Positions 34,974 through 47,440 are shown, numbered from the stretch's first letter. The stretch: 64,000 nucleotides of DNA from Pelodera strongyloides (GCA_036852015.1 JAANDG010000096.1:124001-188000); one strand, 5' to 3'. Numbers and translations are program-made. The notes: generated from the sequence alone by a model not told the origin.

Positions 34974-37900
34974 TTATACATAGTGAGTGTTTGTATGGCT
35001 GCAAGTTGCATGTTCATCATCAACAAACGGTTCGTTGTCATAGCCACAGCTACAGCCTAAAATGTAAATGAGTTATTTGTGAAAACTAATTCTCAGGCCG
35101 TGTTTGCGGCATAACCGTAGAAAAGTTGAAAAGTCGACATTTGAGACATTTGACCATTAGTCGAAAGCTAGTTGTTTGTAGCGGTAATACTATTTTTAAA
35201 CAAAGGTAAGGATTGATACCGTGTACTGTAGGTACCTATACATATAAAACTTAGCAACATTTACATTCTACTGTGGATTCTGAGTGTAGTGTTAGTGTAG
35301 GTATGGTGGTTATACAATAGAGTGATATGATTCCCTACAGTATAAATAAGGTAGTATATGTGTAGTGCATGCAGTGTAGAATGTAGAGCGGTTTATGGGG
35401 TTTGCAAGTATCCCAAAGATTCGGTGTTATTCCGTCAATACTACCTACCGTATTTCTGCACGAAACATACATATATAATATGAAAAATTTATTCTCGTGT
35501 AGTTCCAATATACGGTAATTTTAAGCATGCTTGCAAACCCCAATAGTGATAGTACATAGTACATACGGTAGTTTAATAATCTCGTGTACCATACATAGTG
35601 GAGTATAAGTGACTTACATAGTAAACAACACATACAACTGAGTGGAATGATGAGCGAGACAGCCGCAGCGAAACCCCATACTGCGGTGAAGTATGCACTG
35701 AAATGTTTTTGAACTGTTATTCTTACAAGGGAACCTCTTACCATGCAACCGCCCTTTAGAGCCGCAAGCAACACAGTTTTGTAGAGAATTTCACCCAGTG
35801 TGTTTTTGTATCGTATTGAAAAAGGACGAAAAGCGATGATTAATTCTAATTGTGACAGTTTTTCTCACTTGAGCCAGTAGGTCAGCCTGTTACAGTAGGT
35901 GCTTTCCCCTTCTTTGTGGGTAACGTCGGTCACGGTAGTCGCGATGCAGATCAGGTCGACCAAAACTCTGAATTTGTAATTCAATAAGACGATCAACACA
36001 AACATAGGATTAGATATTACCCAGCCCAGCCCTATTAAGCAGTTAAAGTGGAAAATAAAGGCGCGTTCGAGATGGGAAAAAGTTGTGGAATTCCGGAAAA
36101 GGACCGTTCGAGTTGGGACACGGGAAACGTAAAGGAAACATGGAAGCGGTCAAAGTGCGCAAAACAAACATTAAATTAGCGTATCCACCGTAGACACGCT
36201 TTAATGGGAATGTGAAGCCGGTTTTGCATGTTTGGCTCAAAAAAAAAGCTTACGTTTTGAAGGTAAGGAAAGTGAAAAAAGTAAACAAACACTTTTTGAT
36301 AAGAAGAAACAATTTCAAACCCCTCCAAAAATACCTTCAACATGGGATTCGGGTCATTTGTACAGAGCTAAGCCAAATCGCTGTATTTACAAGGGACTGA
36401 CTGAATTACCGGGCCGCCGCAACGCACCCATTTGCGTGCTTTGCGGCGGGTTTTGTTCACGCTTATGACAAAATTTCAAATATTTTATTCTGCAGCCATT
36501 TTTTTCGGTATACTGTATTGTGCGCCTTTCGATATTTACTTAATCTGCGCCAGGAGATGCGTTCTGCGCAGAATCCCCTTGACATTCCCTTTAAAATTTA
36601 AAGTGAGCGACTGAATACGCAAATTCGAATATTCGAATTTGCATGCGAATACGTGGGAAGCCAAAACAACCGATATGGCCCCGATCGTATCCCTCAAAAA
36701 ATCCGGCCTTGATTGGGGCCATATCGGGGTTTTCTGGAAAATAATCGGGGCCATATCGGGATTTTTCGAAAAATAATCGGGCCTATATTTATATTGGGAC
36801 CTGTTCCCGATATGGCCTCGATTATTCGTGATCGGGCTATTTGCGGGGCTTGAACGGGGCCATATCAGGGGTTTCACTTTCCTGTGCCATTGATTATTGC
36901 TACTTGTCGATATCTGCGTACGCAAGTTCAAATTTTCAAGTTCTATGGCACCTGTCGGGTTTAGCAGGGCTCTACTAAACGTATTCAAAGAACAAAACTC
37001 AACCGAAGGGATTTCTTTCCCTTTGATACATTTTCCGTAAATTGGCATTGGAAATATATTGTTCTATTTTGAAAAAAAGAAGTAAATAAAGTTACAGTAA
37101 TATAAGGAAAGGTGTAAAGGAGAGTATTGATAGATAAAGTGTATCATGCTCTTTACTTTTTATATTTATGGATAATTGAAGTAAAAAAACGAAATTGAAA
37201 ATTGAAGTGGCTGCGACCCTTTATTGGAGAACACACATTCTAGTGATACAGCTCAACTTCAAAACGGGCATATTCACTTTAACTGAACTCACATTACACA
37301 AATACATGAAAACAAGATGAGTTCAGTGTTACGCATCGCATTTGGAGGGTTTTCTGAATCGGGTAGCTGAAATTGAATATTTAGGCTACGCCTGATATCA
37401 GTAAATTATATCAGTAAATTTCAACAAATGTTCGGTAAATTGTATTGGTTTCCGGAGGCGGCAGCCCAGATGACCGACACGTCATTTTACACTCTGGTCT
37501 TCAACCGCGAATGCCCCTTCTTTTTGCCCCCCTACGCGGCGGCTGGCCGGGGGCCCCCTGCGCGGTTGGCTGGGGGTGCGCTGCGCGGTTGAGCTCCCCG
37601 AGGCACCGCGCACCCAGCCGCGTAGTTTGCATACTACGCGGCTGGGTGCGCCCCCCCCTCTGCGCGGTACGCGGTTGGCTACGCCCGCACTGGAAACTGC
37701 GCGGCTGGCTACGCGTGCACTCCAATTTGCGCGGCTGGCAGAAGGGGCGCTGCGCACCCAGGAACGTAGCACATTGGTTTATGCGCAGAGATGCGTATTA
37801 TTATGCCATAAAGTGCCGTGAGTTTTTTTATTATTATATTTCCTCACTCTGAATTAATATATGTACACAAGATACAATGCAGCCATTGCAGCCAAGGACT

Positions 37901-40417
37901 CACTAAAAAAAGCTTGGCCAATTCCAAAATGTAGTTGAGTATCCCCAAAGATAACATCGTCATTAGTAGAATAGGGATAAGTTGTTGAATTGGGCAGCTT
38001 TGGAGATTAATGGAAGCTAAAAAAAGTATATGCATCCACTGGAGTTTGAAATTTTCGCGTACATTTCGATTTTTTTAAACATACCGATTTACGCTTTCAT
38101 TCTTATGCGCCATATACAAATGTTAGAGTAAAAAATCGGCCCCACTTAGCATAAATGCATAATAATGCAGCTGTCCGTGACGCGTTTCTAGATAGCCAGG
38201 TTAAAGCGAACTGGCCGATTTTGAAACACATCGAGTAGGCCAACATGCTTATGCAGCGTATGCAAATGAACATAGATTAGAACAAAAAAATCGAAATAAA
38301 TTCGAGCAAATAAGCATAGGTATGTAATAATTCAGTTGTCGACGATGCGTTTCGAAAACCGGCAGCTATTTCGCTTTAATATTTCGCTGTTATTCTCTCG
38401 CGAGCAGTGCCATTTTAGTACTAATAATTCAACCCTATAAACGATCTTTCACTATATAAATACATTTCGCGCAATTTGTGGACTTTACTGCCGTGGTGTG
38501 TTTATAAGAACACACACACTCACCGATTATAAGTGGCGGTATAGAACACATGACCATGCAGGCAGCCGAAAAGATTCTACATTCTAAAGAAAAAAGATGA
38601 ATGGAAACTTCGTTTTGGTTTTGGGTTTTGTTGTGCGAAAACCCTAAAAATCTTATTTATTATTATTAGCGGGGAAGACTGCGCGCGCGGTCTGGCACCA
38701 CAAGGAAGGCTGCGCGCACGCTCTGGCGCCGCAGGAAAGACTGCGCGCACGCTCTGGCACCGCAGGAAAGACTGCGCGCACGCTCTGACACCGCAGGAAA
38801 GACTGCGCGCACGCTTTTACCCCGCCCGGGAAGGCTGCGCCACGCTCTGACACCGCAGCGGGGAGGCTGCGCCACGCTCAGACACCGCGGGGAGACTGCA
38901 CGCACGCTCTGGCACCGGGGTGGGGGAGACTGCACACACGCTCTGTCACCGCGGGAAAGACTGTGCGCACGCTCGGACACCGCGGGGAAGACTGTGCGCA
39001 CGCTCGGACACCGCGGGGAAGAAAGTCTGTGTACACACTCAGACCACGCGAGGAAGACTGCGCGGCACCAGGCACCTGGGAAGACTGCGCGGCACCAGGC
39101 ACCGGGGAAGACTGCGCGGCACCCGGCACCTGGGAAGACTGCGCGCACACTCAACTCGTGGTGGCAAAGTATGCTGCGCTCTGCGCTCCCCAATATATAG
39201 TAGTATTCGTTTCCAAAATCACCCACGTCTACACGCTCGGTTTTCTTCTTTCATCTTCTGTTTATACTTTTTAATGCGCATTGTTCGGCGGGATTCGGGC
39301 GGATGTGACCTAACAAAGCCTAAAAATATTTATGTAGAAATAAATAGGATTACGGCTTCGATAAGTCAGTTATATATGTACTTTATTTTCGTGTTTATTA
39401 CATAGTAAACCGGTTTTATTCCCAATTCCGTACATTATTATATGTTGATTATATGTTATTTATGTAATCAATAAACCCTTTATTTTATTAGGTGGGTTTA
39501 CAATTGTCACGTAATAATTCATGCGGCACACTCTGTTATAAATGTATGCAAAAGTAAATGTAAGTACGTTGTTGCTCGCAGAACACATATTGTGTTTGGT
39601 TCTTTCACAAAACCCTTTAATATTCATAATACTTTATTCTGAAAAAAGAACAAAAGAAGTAATAAAGCTAGCCTAAGGCCCTAGACAAGCACAAACCCAT
39701 GTTCTTCTTCTTGTTTCTTTCTGTTTCGGCAGGCCTTTGATGATTAATGATGTTCGGATCGTCGTGAGTAGTAGCAATGGAAGGACTCTGGATTTTGAAT
39801 TGGTGGATATTGATTGACTTTATGAAGAAAATTAAGAAACCCGAGAGAACCCAAGAGCAAATCTATTTGTGCAAGTGCAAGTGTCTACTTTATGTTTTCA
39901 TTTGCATATGTTGCATAAGAATGCTGGTATACTCGATGTGTTTCAAAAACCGGCGAGTATTTCGCTTTACAGCGAAATAATATATCTGCAAGTTTTGGAA
40001 ACGCATTGCGGGAATTTGTGGTTTAATGCATCATATGCAAATAGTCATAGTTTAGAATAAAGAACCTCAATTCGAACATTTAGCACATAAATATCATAAG
40101 ACTGCAATTGTCCCAGTTTGTTTCAAAAACCAATACCGATACCGGCAGGGTTTTGAAACACATCGAGTACACCAGCATTCTTATGCAGCTTATGCAAATT
40201 AGCATAAATTAGAATAAAAAAAATCGAGCTAAATTCGAATTCGAGCAAATTAGCATAAATACATAAGAATGCAATTGTCCAGCGTGGCTGTCAAAAACCG
40301 TCCGGTATTTCGCTTTAATTGACGAACCGTTGACTTTGCTCTGGCTGACCGTGCACCTGGCGCTGCTGGTTGTTCGTTCTCCGCTAACATGTTGTTACAG
40401 TTGTTGAATTCTGTCAT
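34974..40417 (-). CDS. TMEM272-like four-pass membrane protein, copy A
   Basis: Eight exons on the minus strand: 40417-40357, 39319-39227, 38583-38524, 38016-37904, 37366-37293, 35967-35869, 35697-35618, 35056-34974. Phases close to 220 residues with TAA. Four hydrophobic spans are visible: about 54-72 (SAACMVMCSIPPLIIA), 82-105, 127-150 and 168-195. After TM1 comes the family hallmark NLQSCPIQQLIPILL, matching the C-P-x-Q-x-x-I-P signature of TMEM272-like proteins. A later STYCNRLTYW extracellular segment and a LSCMCCLLCCSC cysteine cluster follow TM4. The N-terminal 50 residues are basic and cytoplasmic-like. The first exon and its weak donor (GTGCAC) are inferred from co-linearity with copy B. 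Function of the family is unknown to me. A 3' splice site lies 18 nt before the ATG. Seven of its eight exons have the same length as in copy B. Confidence 0.88.
35397..35541. repeat. MITE, family TGGGGTTTGCAAGTAT, copy 2
   Basis: Shares most of its sequence with 6640-6783, including both inverted ends (tggggtttgcaagtatccc and gcttgcaaacccca). It lies in the last intron of TMEM272-like copy A. Confidence 0.8.
36670..36870. repeat. CCCCGATATGGCCCCGAT degenerate repeat array, locus 2
   Basis: Mixed direct and inverted copies of the same motif as 33228-33550, including TCGGGGCCATATCGGG and a CGAATAATCGGG-type join. It lies in an intron of TMEM272-like copy A. Confidence 0.85.
37485..37765. repeat. 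GC-rich inverted-repeat element with GCGGCTGGC repeats
   Basis: The centre is a strong hairpin, GCACCCAGCCGCGTAGT facing ACTACGCGGCTGGGTGCG across TTGCAT. Flanking it are short degenerate repeats of GCGCGGYTGGCTACGC. It lies in the intron between exons 4 and 5 sides of TMEM272-like copy A (37367-37903). ORFs across it come from its high GC content. Confidence 0.7.
38201..38379. repeat. TTAA-flanked MITE, family A
   Basis: Runs from ttaaagcgaactggccgatt to ccggcagctatttcgctttaa, with inner arms GAAACACATCGAGTA and GACGATGCGTTTCGAAAACC. Confidence 0.75.
38680..39150. repeat. GC-rich minisatellite, 31-bp unit, in intron 2 of TMEM272-like copy A
   Basis: CTGCGCGCACGCTCTG recurs at 38710, 38741, 38772 and 38803, an exact 31-bp period. 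It then continues in diverged form, ending in a shorter unit around GACTGCGCGGCACCAGGCAC. Copy B has no counterpart. The several overlapping ORFs here are repeat translations. Confidence 0.9.
39895..40319. repeat. Cluster of family A MITE pieces
   Basis: An end fragment reaching gtatttcgctttac (about 39969) abuts another element beginning cagcgaaataata. A third begins near 40130 (ccggcagggttttgaaac) and ends gtccggtatttcgctttaa at 40319. Elements have apparently inserted next to or into one another in intron 1 of TMEM272-like copy A. Confidence 0.65.
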
Positions 40418-40543
40418 TTTGAATTGATTTCTTATCTGAAGCGTCTTTTTTTTATTAAATTTTAGGCCGAACTGTGTATGGTAATATGTATAAATGGCTA
40501 TACTGCCTAAAATAAGGTACTTCAAAAGTAACGTAGTCTATTT

Positions 40544-40760
40544 GGGCGCGTTCGGGTTGCTCTTTCCGAAAGGAAAACATGCAAATTTATCGTTCGTGTT
40601 GGATCTTTCCGAAAGGATTTAGTGCCTTGAGAAAGCAAAAAATACAGTATGAATTTGCATGTTGAACATGCAAATGTATGGGCTAGCATGGTTAACTGTA
40701 TTTTTTGCTTTCGCAAAGCATTAAATCCTTTCGGAAAGATCCAACCCGAACGCGCCCTTA
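40544..40760. repeat. Inverted-repeat MITE (GGGCGCGTTCGGGTTG ends)
   Basis: The left end gggcgcgttcgggttg and the right end caacccgaacgcgccc are perfect complements. Inner arms GATCTTTCCGAAAGGATT and AATCCTTTCGGAAAGATC also pair. Confidence 0.85.
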
Positions 40761-41011
40761 CGGTGAGTCGGCGAGCACCACATTGCACTTACGTGGGTGA
40801 AGAGAATATAAAATTTACCTTTTAGGTATAATCAGCGTTTTATGGAGTGCTGACGCAAAATCTACATAGAGTCTTAGGATGTTGTTGTTATTGTACGTAT
40901 TGTTAGAAGTAGTTCACTGGTTAGTATTCCATATAGCGAGTACTGTAATGGTCTTGGTGTGGTACGTCAGTTCATTGAATTCAAAGTAGTTTAGTCCCGG
41001 GGGCTTATACA

Positions 41012-41322
41012 CTGGGGAAACTTGGCGACATCGCCGCACCAAAAATGAGGGTCCGCCACAGCGCGGCGGCGCACTGCGCCTAGAGCGTGCGTCAGTCGCG
41101 CCACAGGTGCGCGAAAGGATATTCAACTCAGTTGGGCGAACCTGCGGCGAAGGTTCCGCGGCAAGTCCGCCGTAGGTGCGCTCCAGATGCGCCCTGAGAC
41201 CGCCGTGGGTACCCCATTTACCATTCGCGCACTCCGGCGCACCCGTCGCGCACCTTAGGCGGAGTGCGCTGCACCGCTGTGGCGGACCCTCATTTTTGGC
41301 GCGGCGATGTCGCCAAGCTTCA
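41012..41322. repeat. GC-rich foldback element
   Basis: Left arm CTTGGCGACATCGCCGCACC plus AAAAATGAGGGTCCGCCACA faces the right arm TGTGGCGGACCCTCATTTTT plus GGCGCGGCGATGTCGCCAAG. The interior carries further GTGCGC/GCGCAC blocks. Confidence 0.85.
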
Positions 41323-41427
41323 CGGTGTAAGTGTAATTGCATGAAATACGTGATAATTAACCAGATGCAAATACTGAATATTATCTCACTTGTTGTTGAT
41401 CGACATTTTGTAAGAGCGATTCTAACA

Positions 41428-41545
41428 TGGGGTCTCTTTTCTCCTTCCTTATAATTTGCTCATTGTTGTTATCATGTTTTACTAGTCTGGGGCTTTGTTT
41501 TATTTACTAAGCACTATACGCATTGTTGATTCTGGTTACTTAAGT
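41428..41545 (+). pseudogene. Relic of the KARS 3' UTR carried by the tandem duplication
   Basis: Matches 34223-34380 of the KARS 3' UTR with small gaps: GGTCTCTTTTCTCCTTCCTT, then TTTGTTTTATTTACTAA, then ATTCTGGTTACTTAA. It lies downstream of TMEM272-like copy B just as the original lies downstream of copy A. It marks the left part of the duplicated block. Confidence 0.8.
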
Positions 41546-41924
41546 ATGCTAAATAAGTACTACTACAGATACATGGATGTAAAGCAAAATACCGGCTGGT
41601 TTTTTGAAATAATACTGCTGGCTTTTGTGATTAGATTGAATAAGTGGTATCCTTTGTTAGCGCGATAGCGCTAACATAGTTTGGGTTTTAATGGATAGGG
41701 TTTGTTTATTAGCTCATGGAGCTCGAGAGGCCCTTACTTCTATATTTTGTTTGGTAGTAGGAATAGTTTTTAAGGTAATAGGTCGCAATGGGATCATACT
41801 TTTAAAAGTTTATTCAAAATTTGCAGATACACGTAATATATCCCCACTTAATGGGACGGTTAATCACTACATTTGTTTTGATTGAAGTTGTGCACTGGGC
41901 TTGGGACCTAGTTTCAGTTTTATT

Positions 41925-44070
41925 CTAAACATCGGGTGTATTTGTATAGCTGGGAGTTGTAGGTTCATCATCGGCCAGGCCTTCTTTGTTCATTCTGCTG
42001 CTGCAGCCTGAAATAGAAAAAATCTACAGATTTATTCGACCTGTGAAGCTTGATAACGTGATTTATTATGTTTGCAATGCTATCTTTAAAAAGAATAACG
42101 ATTGATAGGGTATATTATGCAGTACATCCACAGTGTACTGTATCTGAACGTATTGTCCCACAACTGAACGTATTGTAGATTGTTGCAAATTACATCTAAT
42201 GTAGATACTCTTAGAGTGTGTAGTGCATAGATTCAGAGTGATATGCTACAACTTAACACATAAGCGTATAAGCGTAGGTATAGTCCATCGCGTATGATAG
42301 TGTATATAGTTTATACAATAGTTTAATAAATGTAGTGTAACATAGTAGGCAACCGATGTCTTACATAGTATACAACAGATGCAACTCATGGCAATGAGGA
42401 GTGTGAGAACGGGGCAGAAGAACCAGAGTATGATGTAGCCGACACTGAAATGGAGTTTTATTATTAGAATGATTTGTTACCGGGCGTAAGTAAGACGCAC
42501 GCTTGCGTACCTGTGAACCTGTGTTACTTCAGCGGAGTGGCTCAGCGATGAGCCACTCCGCTGTGCGATGAGCGATGAGCCAGCGACGTGACTTCTAACG
42601 TGGTATTTGTGTAATAGTTGTGTGAGGTTTATCCATAATATTTCCCCCAGTAAATTTAGACCACTAAGTAATAGTAAGTGCCGCTAGTTTATTTACGCTA
42701 GATGTCATGTACTTTTAATATAAAAATAATGGGGCGGGTTATACTTTATAGATCTCCCTATTTTGGTAAATTTATTATTTCAAATGTTTACTTCATCCAG
42801 TATGTCATCTTATCACAGTAGGTGATTGCCCCTTCCGCGTAGGTAACGTCGGCCACAGAAGTCACGAAACAGATCAGGTCGACGAAAAGCCTGAATTTGA
42901 AGTTCTATCTTTATTAGATTAGGGGGGGGGGGGGAATGAGGCATGATGATGTCTGCTGTATTTCTGCAGTTCACCTACTGTAGTTTGTAGTTTATGATAT
43001 CCTTAACTTGTGGTGTTCCTGATGCAGTAATGAATAATGAAAACAATTTTATCCTAAATATATAAGTAGAAGTAAAATTGATGGACTTGGATTTTAAGTT
43101 CATACTCACAGTGCATAGCGAGAGGAATACGCGAGAATTTCAATGATGTGCAGCTTTTTGGGCGGGTTTTCTGGATCGGGTAGCTGAAATTTTGAGGCTA
43201 GATTATGAACGTAAACTTGTATGAACGCAAGCGAATTGTGCATTATGTGTATGAGTATGTGTTATATTTTCCCGTGGTTTTAGTATACTGAGGCCGTATT
43301 CACCAACACGAAGGGAGCCCTCCCTGGCTCCCCAGGGAGTGCGAGGCCTCCCGTAGGTAGGAGTGCGAGAGCAGAAGAGGTTTCGAGCGCTCGTGAGCCT
43401 AGGCAGGGCTCCCTGTGTGTTGGTGAATACGGCCTCACACTAACAGAAGATCCACTTACACAGTAAAAATAGACCAATTCCAAAATGTATTCGAATACGG
43501 CCAATGCTCCACATGTGAGCAGTAGATAAGGGATAAGTTGTTGGACCGGGCAGTTACGCAGATTAATAGAAGCTGAACAATTTTTGAATTAAATAGTTTG
43601 AAAATTTCATGTTAAGCCTTTAAACTTCGTCTTTATGTGGCGCAACTTGTACCCCTGTAGCGCGCCCTTGTAGCGGACCGGCGGACGATCTTTTTGTGCG
43701 AAGTTTCTACCTGCTACTCTAGCTACGGTTATCATGCCTACTGCCTACTTTGTGTAACTCTATACCGGAGTACTGGCTACTGTATATTTCCATTATTATT
43801 TATAAACAGTTTACTCCATTTTTGTGACCCTCTACATCTACCGTCGTACCGTCTACACAAACTATTAATTAAAATATTAATGCACTTTATTATAAGCGCA
43901 CTTACCGAATATAATTGCGGGTATGGAGAGGACGATTAAGAAAATCGTCGAAAAGAGGGTAAATTCTGAAAAAAATGATCTTTTTGGTTTGTAAAACTTT
44001 TGAGTGAAATTTTGTAAATCTCGCAGAAAAGTGTACGTAATGACCTGCTAAATCTATACCGTTCTAATCG

Positions 44071-44103
<33 letters not shown>

Positions 44104-45376
44104 GTTATTATTATTTATTATTATTATTATTATTAGTTGTAGTATTAATTCCAAAATCGCTCACGTGAATTCGATCGTTTCACTGCTCTGATCGTCTGTA
44201 TGGACTTTTTAATGCTCACAGCGCGGCCTGACTTTTCGGAGCGATGGGATTTCACAATATCTAAATTGTGTTTTTAGCAACAAATAAAATTTTAAAATGG
44301 GCAAAATAGCGACTTTAGTGTGTATGACTTTGGGGCTGATTTTATGGTTTAAGGAAGTGGTGGCGTTAAAACTTATAACCGATACAGTATGGCTTGTGGC
44401 TCTAACAATAAGTAATGTCGCTGCTAAGTTTTCAATATTGCATATTGCATGGCGCTCACTGAACGAATATTCGTTGCTTTCAACATTGCATAAATGTGTA
44501 TTGAAACATGATAATACCCCAAGACAGTAATCGTAAGATGCTGTTGAAATAGCTTGATGTGAGGTATCGTACCATCTTCATCTGGCTCATTGTTGAAAAT
44601 AAAATATGTTAAAAAAGTAAAGCCTAGCACAAACCCATCAGGCTTTTATTCTTCTTCTTCCCTTCTGCTTCAACGGTTTTCATGCTCGGATCATCTTGAG
44701 TATTTCCGATCGGAAGACTCTGGATTTGTTTCCAGTGATTATTGATTTAAAGCGAAAGAACTGCCGGTTTTTGAATCATATTGTTGTATGCAAATGATTA
44801 AAAATCGCGCGGTGTCTTGTCCAGCATATTTTTCATTGGCTTCATCGAAAGAATGAAACTAAATGTGCTTCTATGGCTTGACGTCTTGAATATTTTTTGC
44901 CATTCAAAAAAGTATAGATTCTAGAACAATATTTGAGCAAGATAAACTAAAACTGTTGAATCGTTGTGCGCAACTGGTACTGGTTAAGTTACGCTTACGG
45001 TTTGTCGTTTTGAGTGATTCGATAGTTGGGTGATTTTGAGAGACTTGGAAGAACCCTGAATACTATTGAAACTTGGGTTGAATTAGGTTTGGGAGTTTGA
45101 GGATTTATTGAATGAAGGTTGAACATTGCATTGATAGCGTGAGTTGCCGGTTTAAGTTTACTTGTTTGTTCGCTATTTCCAGCAGTTCGAATGTTAAAGG
45201 GTGGATGTTAGCAGTTACTTAGCTTCCTAAAAACGCAATACCCTTTTATGGCGTCGAGTTAACAAAGTTAACAAACTAACCTTTGACTTTGACTTCGACT
45301 TTGCCGACTTTCCACTCACTGCTGATGGCTTTTCATCCTTCGACGACTTTTTGCTGGAGTTCTTGAATACTGTCAT
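41925..45376 (-). CDS. TMEM272-like four-pass membrane protein, copy B
   Basis: Eight exons on the minus strand: 45376-45316, 44260-44165, 43965-43906, 43572-43460, 43183-43110, 42890-42792, 42444-42365, 42007-41925. They give 221 residues with a TAG stop. Exon lengths equal those of copy A except one extra codon in exon 2. The hallmark after TM1 reads NLRNCPVQQLIPYLLL. TM4 is followed by AMSCICCILCCSS and the tail ends PSYTNTPDV. The intact frame with many amino-acid differences from copy A suggests an old duplication with both copies kept. The exon 1 donor (A then GTGGAA) was chosen by phase and alignment to copy A; a stronger donor GTGAGT lies three bases earlier but breaks the frame. A 3' splice site lies 19 nt before the ATG. 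Confidence 0.87.
42531..42570. repeat. Short perfect hairpin (AGCGGAGTGGCTCA)
   Basis: AGCGGAGTGGCTCAGCGATG is followed by TGAGCCACTCCGCT: a 14-bp stem with a GCGA-type loop, in an intron of TMEM272-like copy B. Its role is unknown. Confidence 0.6.
43290..43437. repeat. MITE, family GAGGCCGTATTCACCAACAC, copy 1
   Basis: The ends gaggccgtattcaccaacac and gtgttggtgaatacggcctc are perfect 20-bp inverted repeats. Internal AGGGAGCC/GGCTCCC blocks also pair. Relatives are at 62641-62780 and, diverged, 54590-54760. It lies in intron 4 of TMEM272-like copy B. Confidence 0.88.
44072..44138. repeat. ATT trinucleotide repeat
   Basis: A long run of TTA/ATT units next to exon 2 of TMEM272-like copy B. 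Confidence 0.9.
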
Positions 45377-46392
45377 TTTGATTTGATTTCTTAATCTGGA
45401 AGAGACTTTTTATATTTTATTCAGTGTTAACCTCGTAGTTTAATGTTCTGCCTGTGATAACTTGTGAAACATGTGAAGCTCCACTTACTTGTGTAAGATG
45501 AGTAGCAAATAGTAGGTTTGGGGGTTTTTGCGAGCTTTATATGGGCATGACATCAAATTTGCATAGACGTTTAGGTTGGTCGGTAATGTACGTATTGTAA
45601 GACGTCGCGGCTTGTTGCTTTTATCGGTACCAATTACAAATTCGTTGGTTAATGTTTCAGATATGGTATCGAGTTTGGGTGGGCTATGGTACACAGATTT
45701 TCCAGTGACAGTGAGTGGTTGACATACCTTAAAGCGAGAAACCGGCCGGTTTTTGAAGCGCATCGTGGACAACTGAACTCTTACGTATTTATGTTAATTT
45801 ACTCGAATTTAGCTCGATTTTTTCTCGGTTCATTTAAGACCTTTATAGTCCCAGTGCTTTCACATGTAATTGCCTAAAATATGCAGTAGTTAACCAGCTC
45901 CTGAATATCATGTCACTTAAGTTAATCGGCGTTTCTTTCATAACAGCGATGTTCTAACATCTCGTCGTCTTGCACAAAATTTTGCAATTTTATGCTAATT
46001 GTTGTAAAAGTCGTTTTTATTTATATTAGCATATATTTATGTATATGGGTCTGGGTACTGAAATTGTGCTCATAGTCAATTATCTAACTAGTGGAGGACA
46101 ATTATATCTATTTGTTTGCACATTATTGTGCAATGTTATGAAATTAGAATTTCTCTGATATGAATTTGGGATTTCAAGAGTCTTCCCTGGAGAAATGCAA
46201 TTATCAGTCTCCGGGTAATTATCGATTGACTTGTGAATCGATAAAAGGTCATTCGAGTGTTTTGCATATATGAGTCATCATCATCGTTGTTGCACCACAT
46301 TGCTAAAATCCTTGCGCAATTCTATGAAAGCAGAGTGAGTGTGTGCTGCCGAGAGACGCAGACGGTGAGAGCGGCTGTCCAGCCGCAAAACG

Positions 46393-46418
46393 TATAAATA
46401 GCCAACGCTCGGGTCAGT
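46393..46418 (+). promoter_or_regulatory. Candidate Ro60 core promoter (TATAAATA plus TCAGT)
   Basis: TATAAATA at 46393-46400 is followed by an initiator-like TCAGT whose A is at 46416. It is on the Ro60 strand but 2.2 kb upstream of the ATG, so it would require a long outron or 5' UTR intron. The assignment rests on motifs alone. Confidence 0.35.
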
Positions 46419-47440
46419 ATCTCACTTTCTTATTTGTTGGCTTTCTTCGAATTTAGGATTTTAGGATTATCCTAGACTTAATACTAGACAATTAGACGAA
46501 TTAGACGTTGTAAATGGTATTCGTTGAGTGTTTGATATGAAAATTTCGGTGATGTTTAGTTGTTTGGTGTAATGGTATATGGGCGATGTGTCATGGTGGC
46601 ATGAATCTTTAAAAGAGAGTAGAGACTTGGTAAAAGACTGTTTGTAATATATGACTATGACTACAGTTGTGCGTCACCTTTGCTCGTTGTCGACCCCTAA
46701 ATTCGCAGCCCTTATCACCACAGGCTATTAGTTTTAGTGCTGTGATATGTTTTTGATTCCTTGATATGATATCTATCTGTATTTGACCGAATTCTTTTAA
46801 TTTCCTTCTTTACCGAACCAATATTTCGCCGTTCTTTCCTGTGCCGCCTGTCTTGTTTGTTTGCTCTTTTAGTCTGCCCCTTTTACTACTCGCTGACGGT
46901 TTTTTTGGTTGAAATGTGTGGCTCAGTGCCACTCCGCACGCAACAAACATACAACCTGTATTGATCAAAAAATGTGTTGAGAAATCTGAGTGCTTATGTT
47001 TTTGAACTAAATTTTGGGCGATTAGCTTTAACTCACACAGTACTCTTTATTGGCCGTGCTTTTTGCTTGCGTGGAGAGTGTTTGAAATAACCTGAAGAAG
47101 TTATTACGAATTACGAGGAGGGAATAGGAGAGTGGTGTTTATATGTATTTTATTGAAATCAATTTCTAACGCGCGTTTTGTTTTTAGGAGTCCTTTGTTT
47201 GGCTTGTTAGTGTTAGAATAGAAATAGAAATAGTACGGTACATCGGTATTATAAGTGCATAGTGCACTTTTAACGTTTGAAAGCGTATTATTTACGATTC
47301 TGTGTTGTACTGTATATCGGTATCGTATTTCCCATTCCCCAGTCCCCTCACATATGTACTAAGGGATTGACGGTTTATTAGTGTTTATGTTTATAGCAGT
47401 GAGACACTCTTTGTTGGTGTTGCTCTCACTATCACTCTCG

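Larger units (their letters stand above)
40436..41427. other. Spacer between TMEM272-like copies with two foldback elements
   Basis: No gene is supported here. Contains an inverted-repeat element at 40544-40760 and a GC-rich foldback element at 41012-41322. The remainder is the upstream region of copy A. Confidence 0.6.

Noticed and set aside
38666..39405. Overlapping ORFs of up to 186 codons on both strands
   Set aside because: They are translations of the 31-bp GC-rich minisatellite; open frames on both strands follow from repeat composition.
44297..44530. 77-codon ORF with hydrophobic N-terminus (GKIATLVCMTLGLILW)
   Set aside because: It lies antisense in intron 1 of TMEM272-like copy B, AT-rich, with no homologous frame in copy A.
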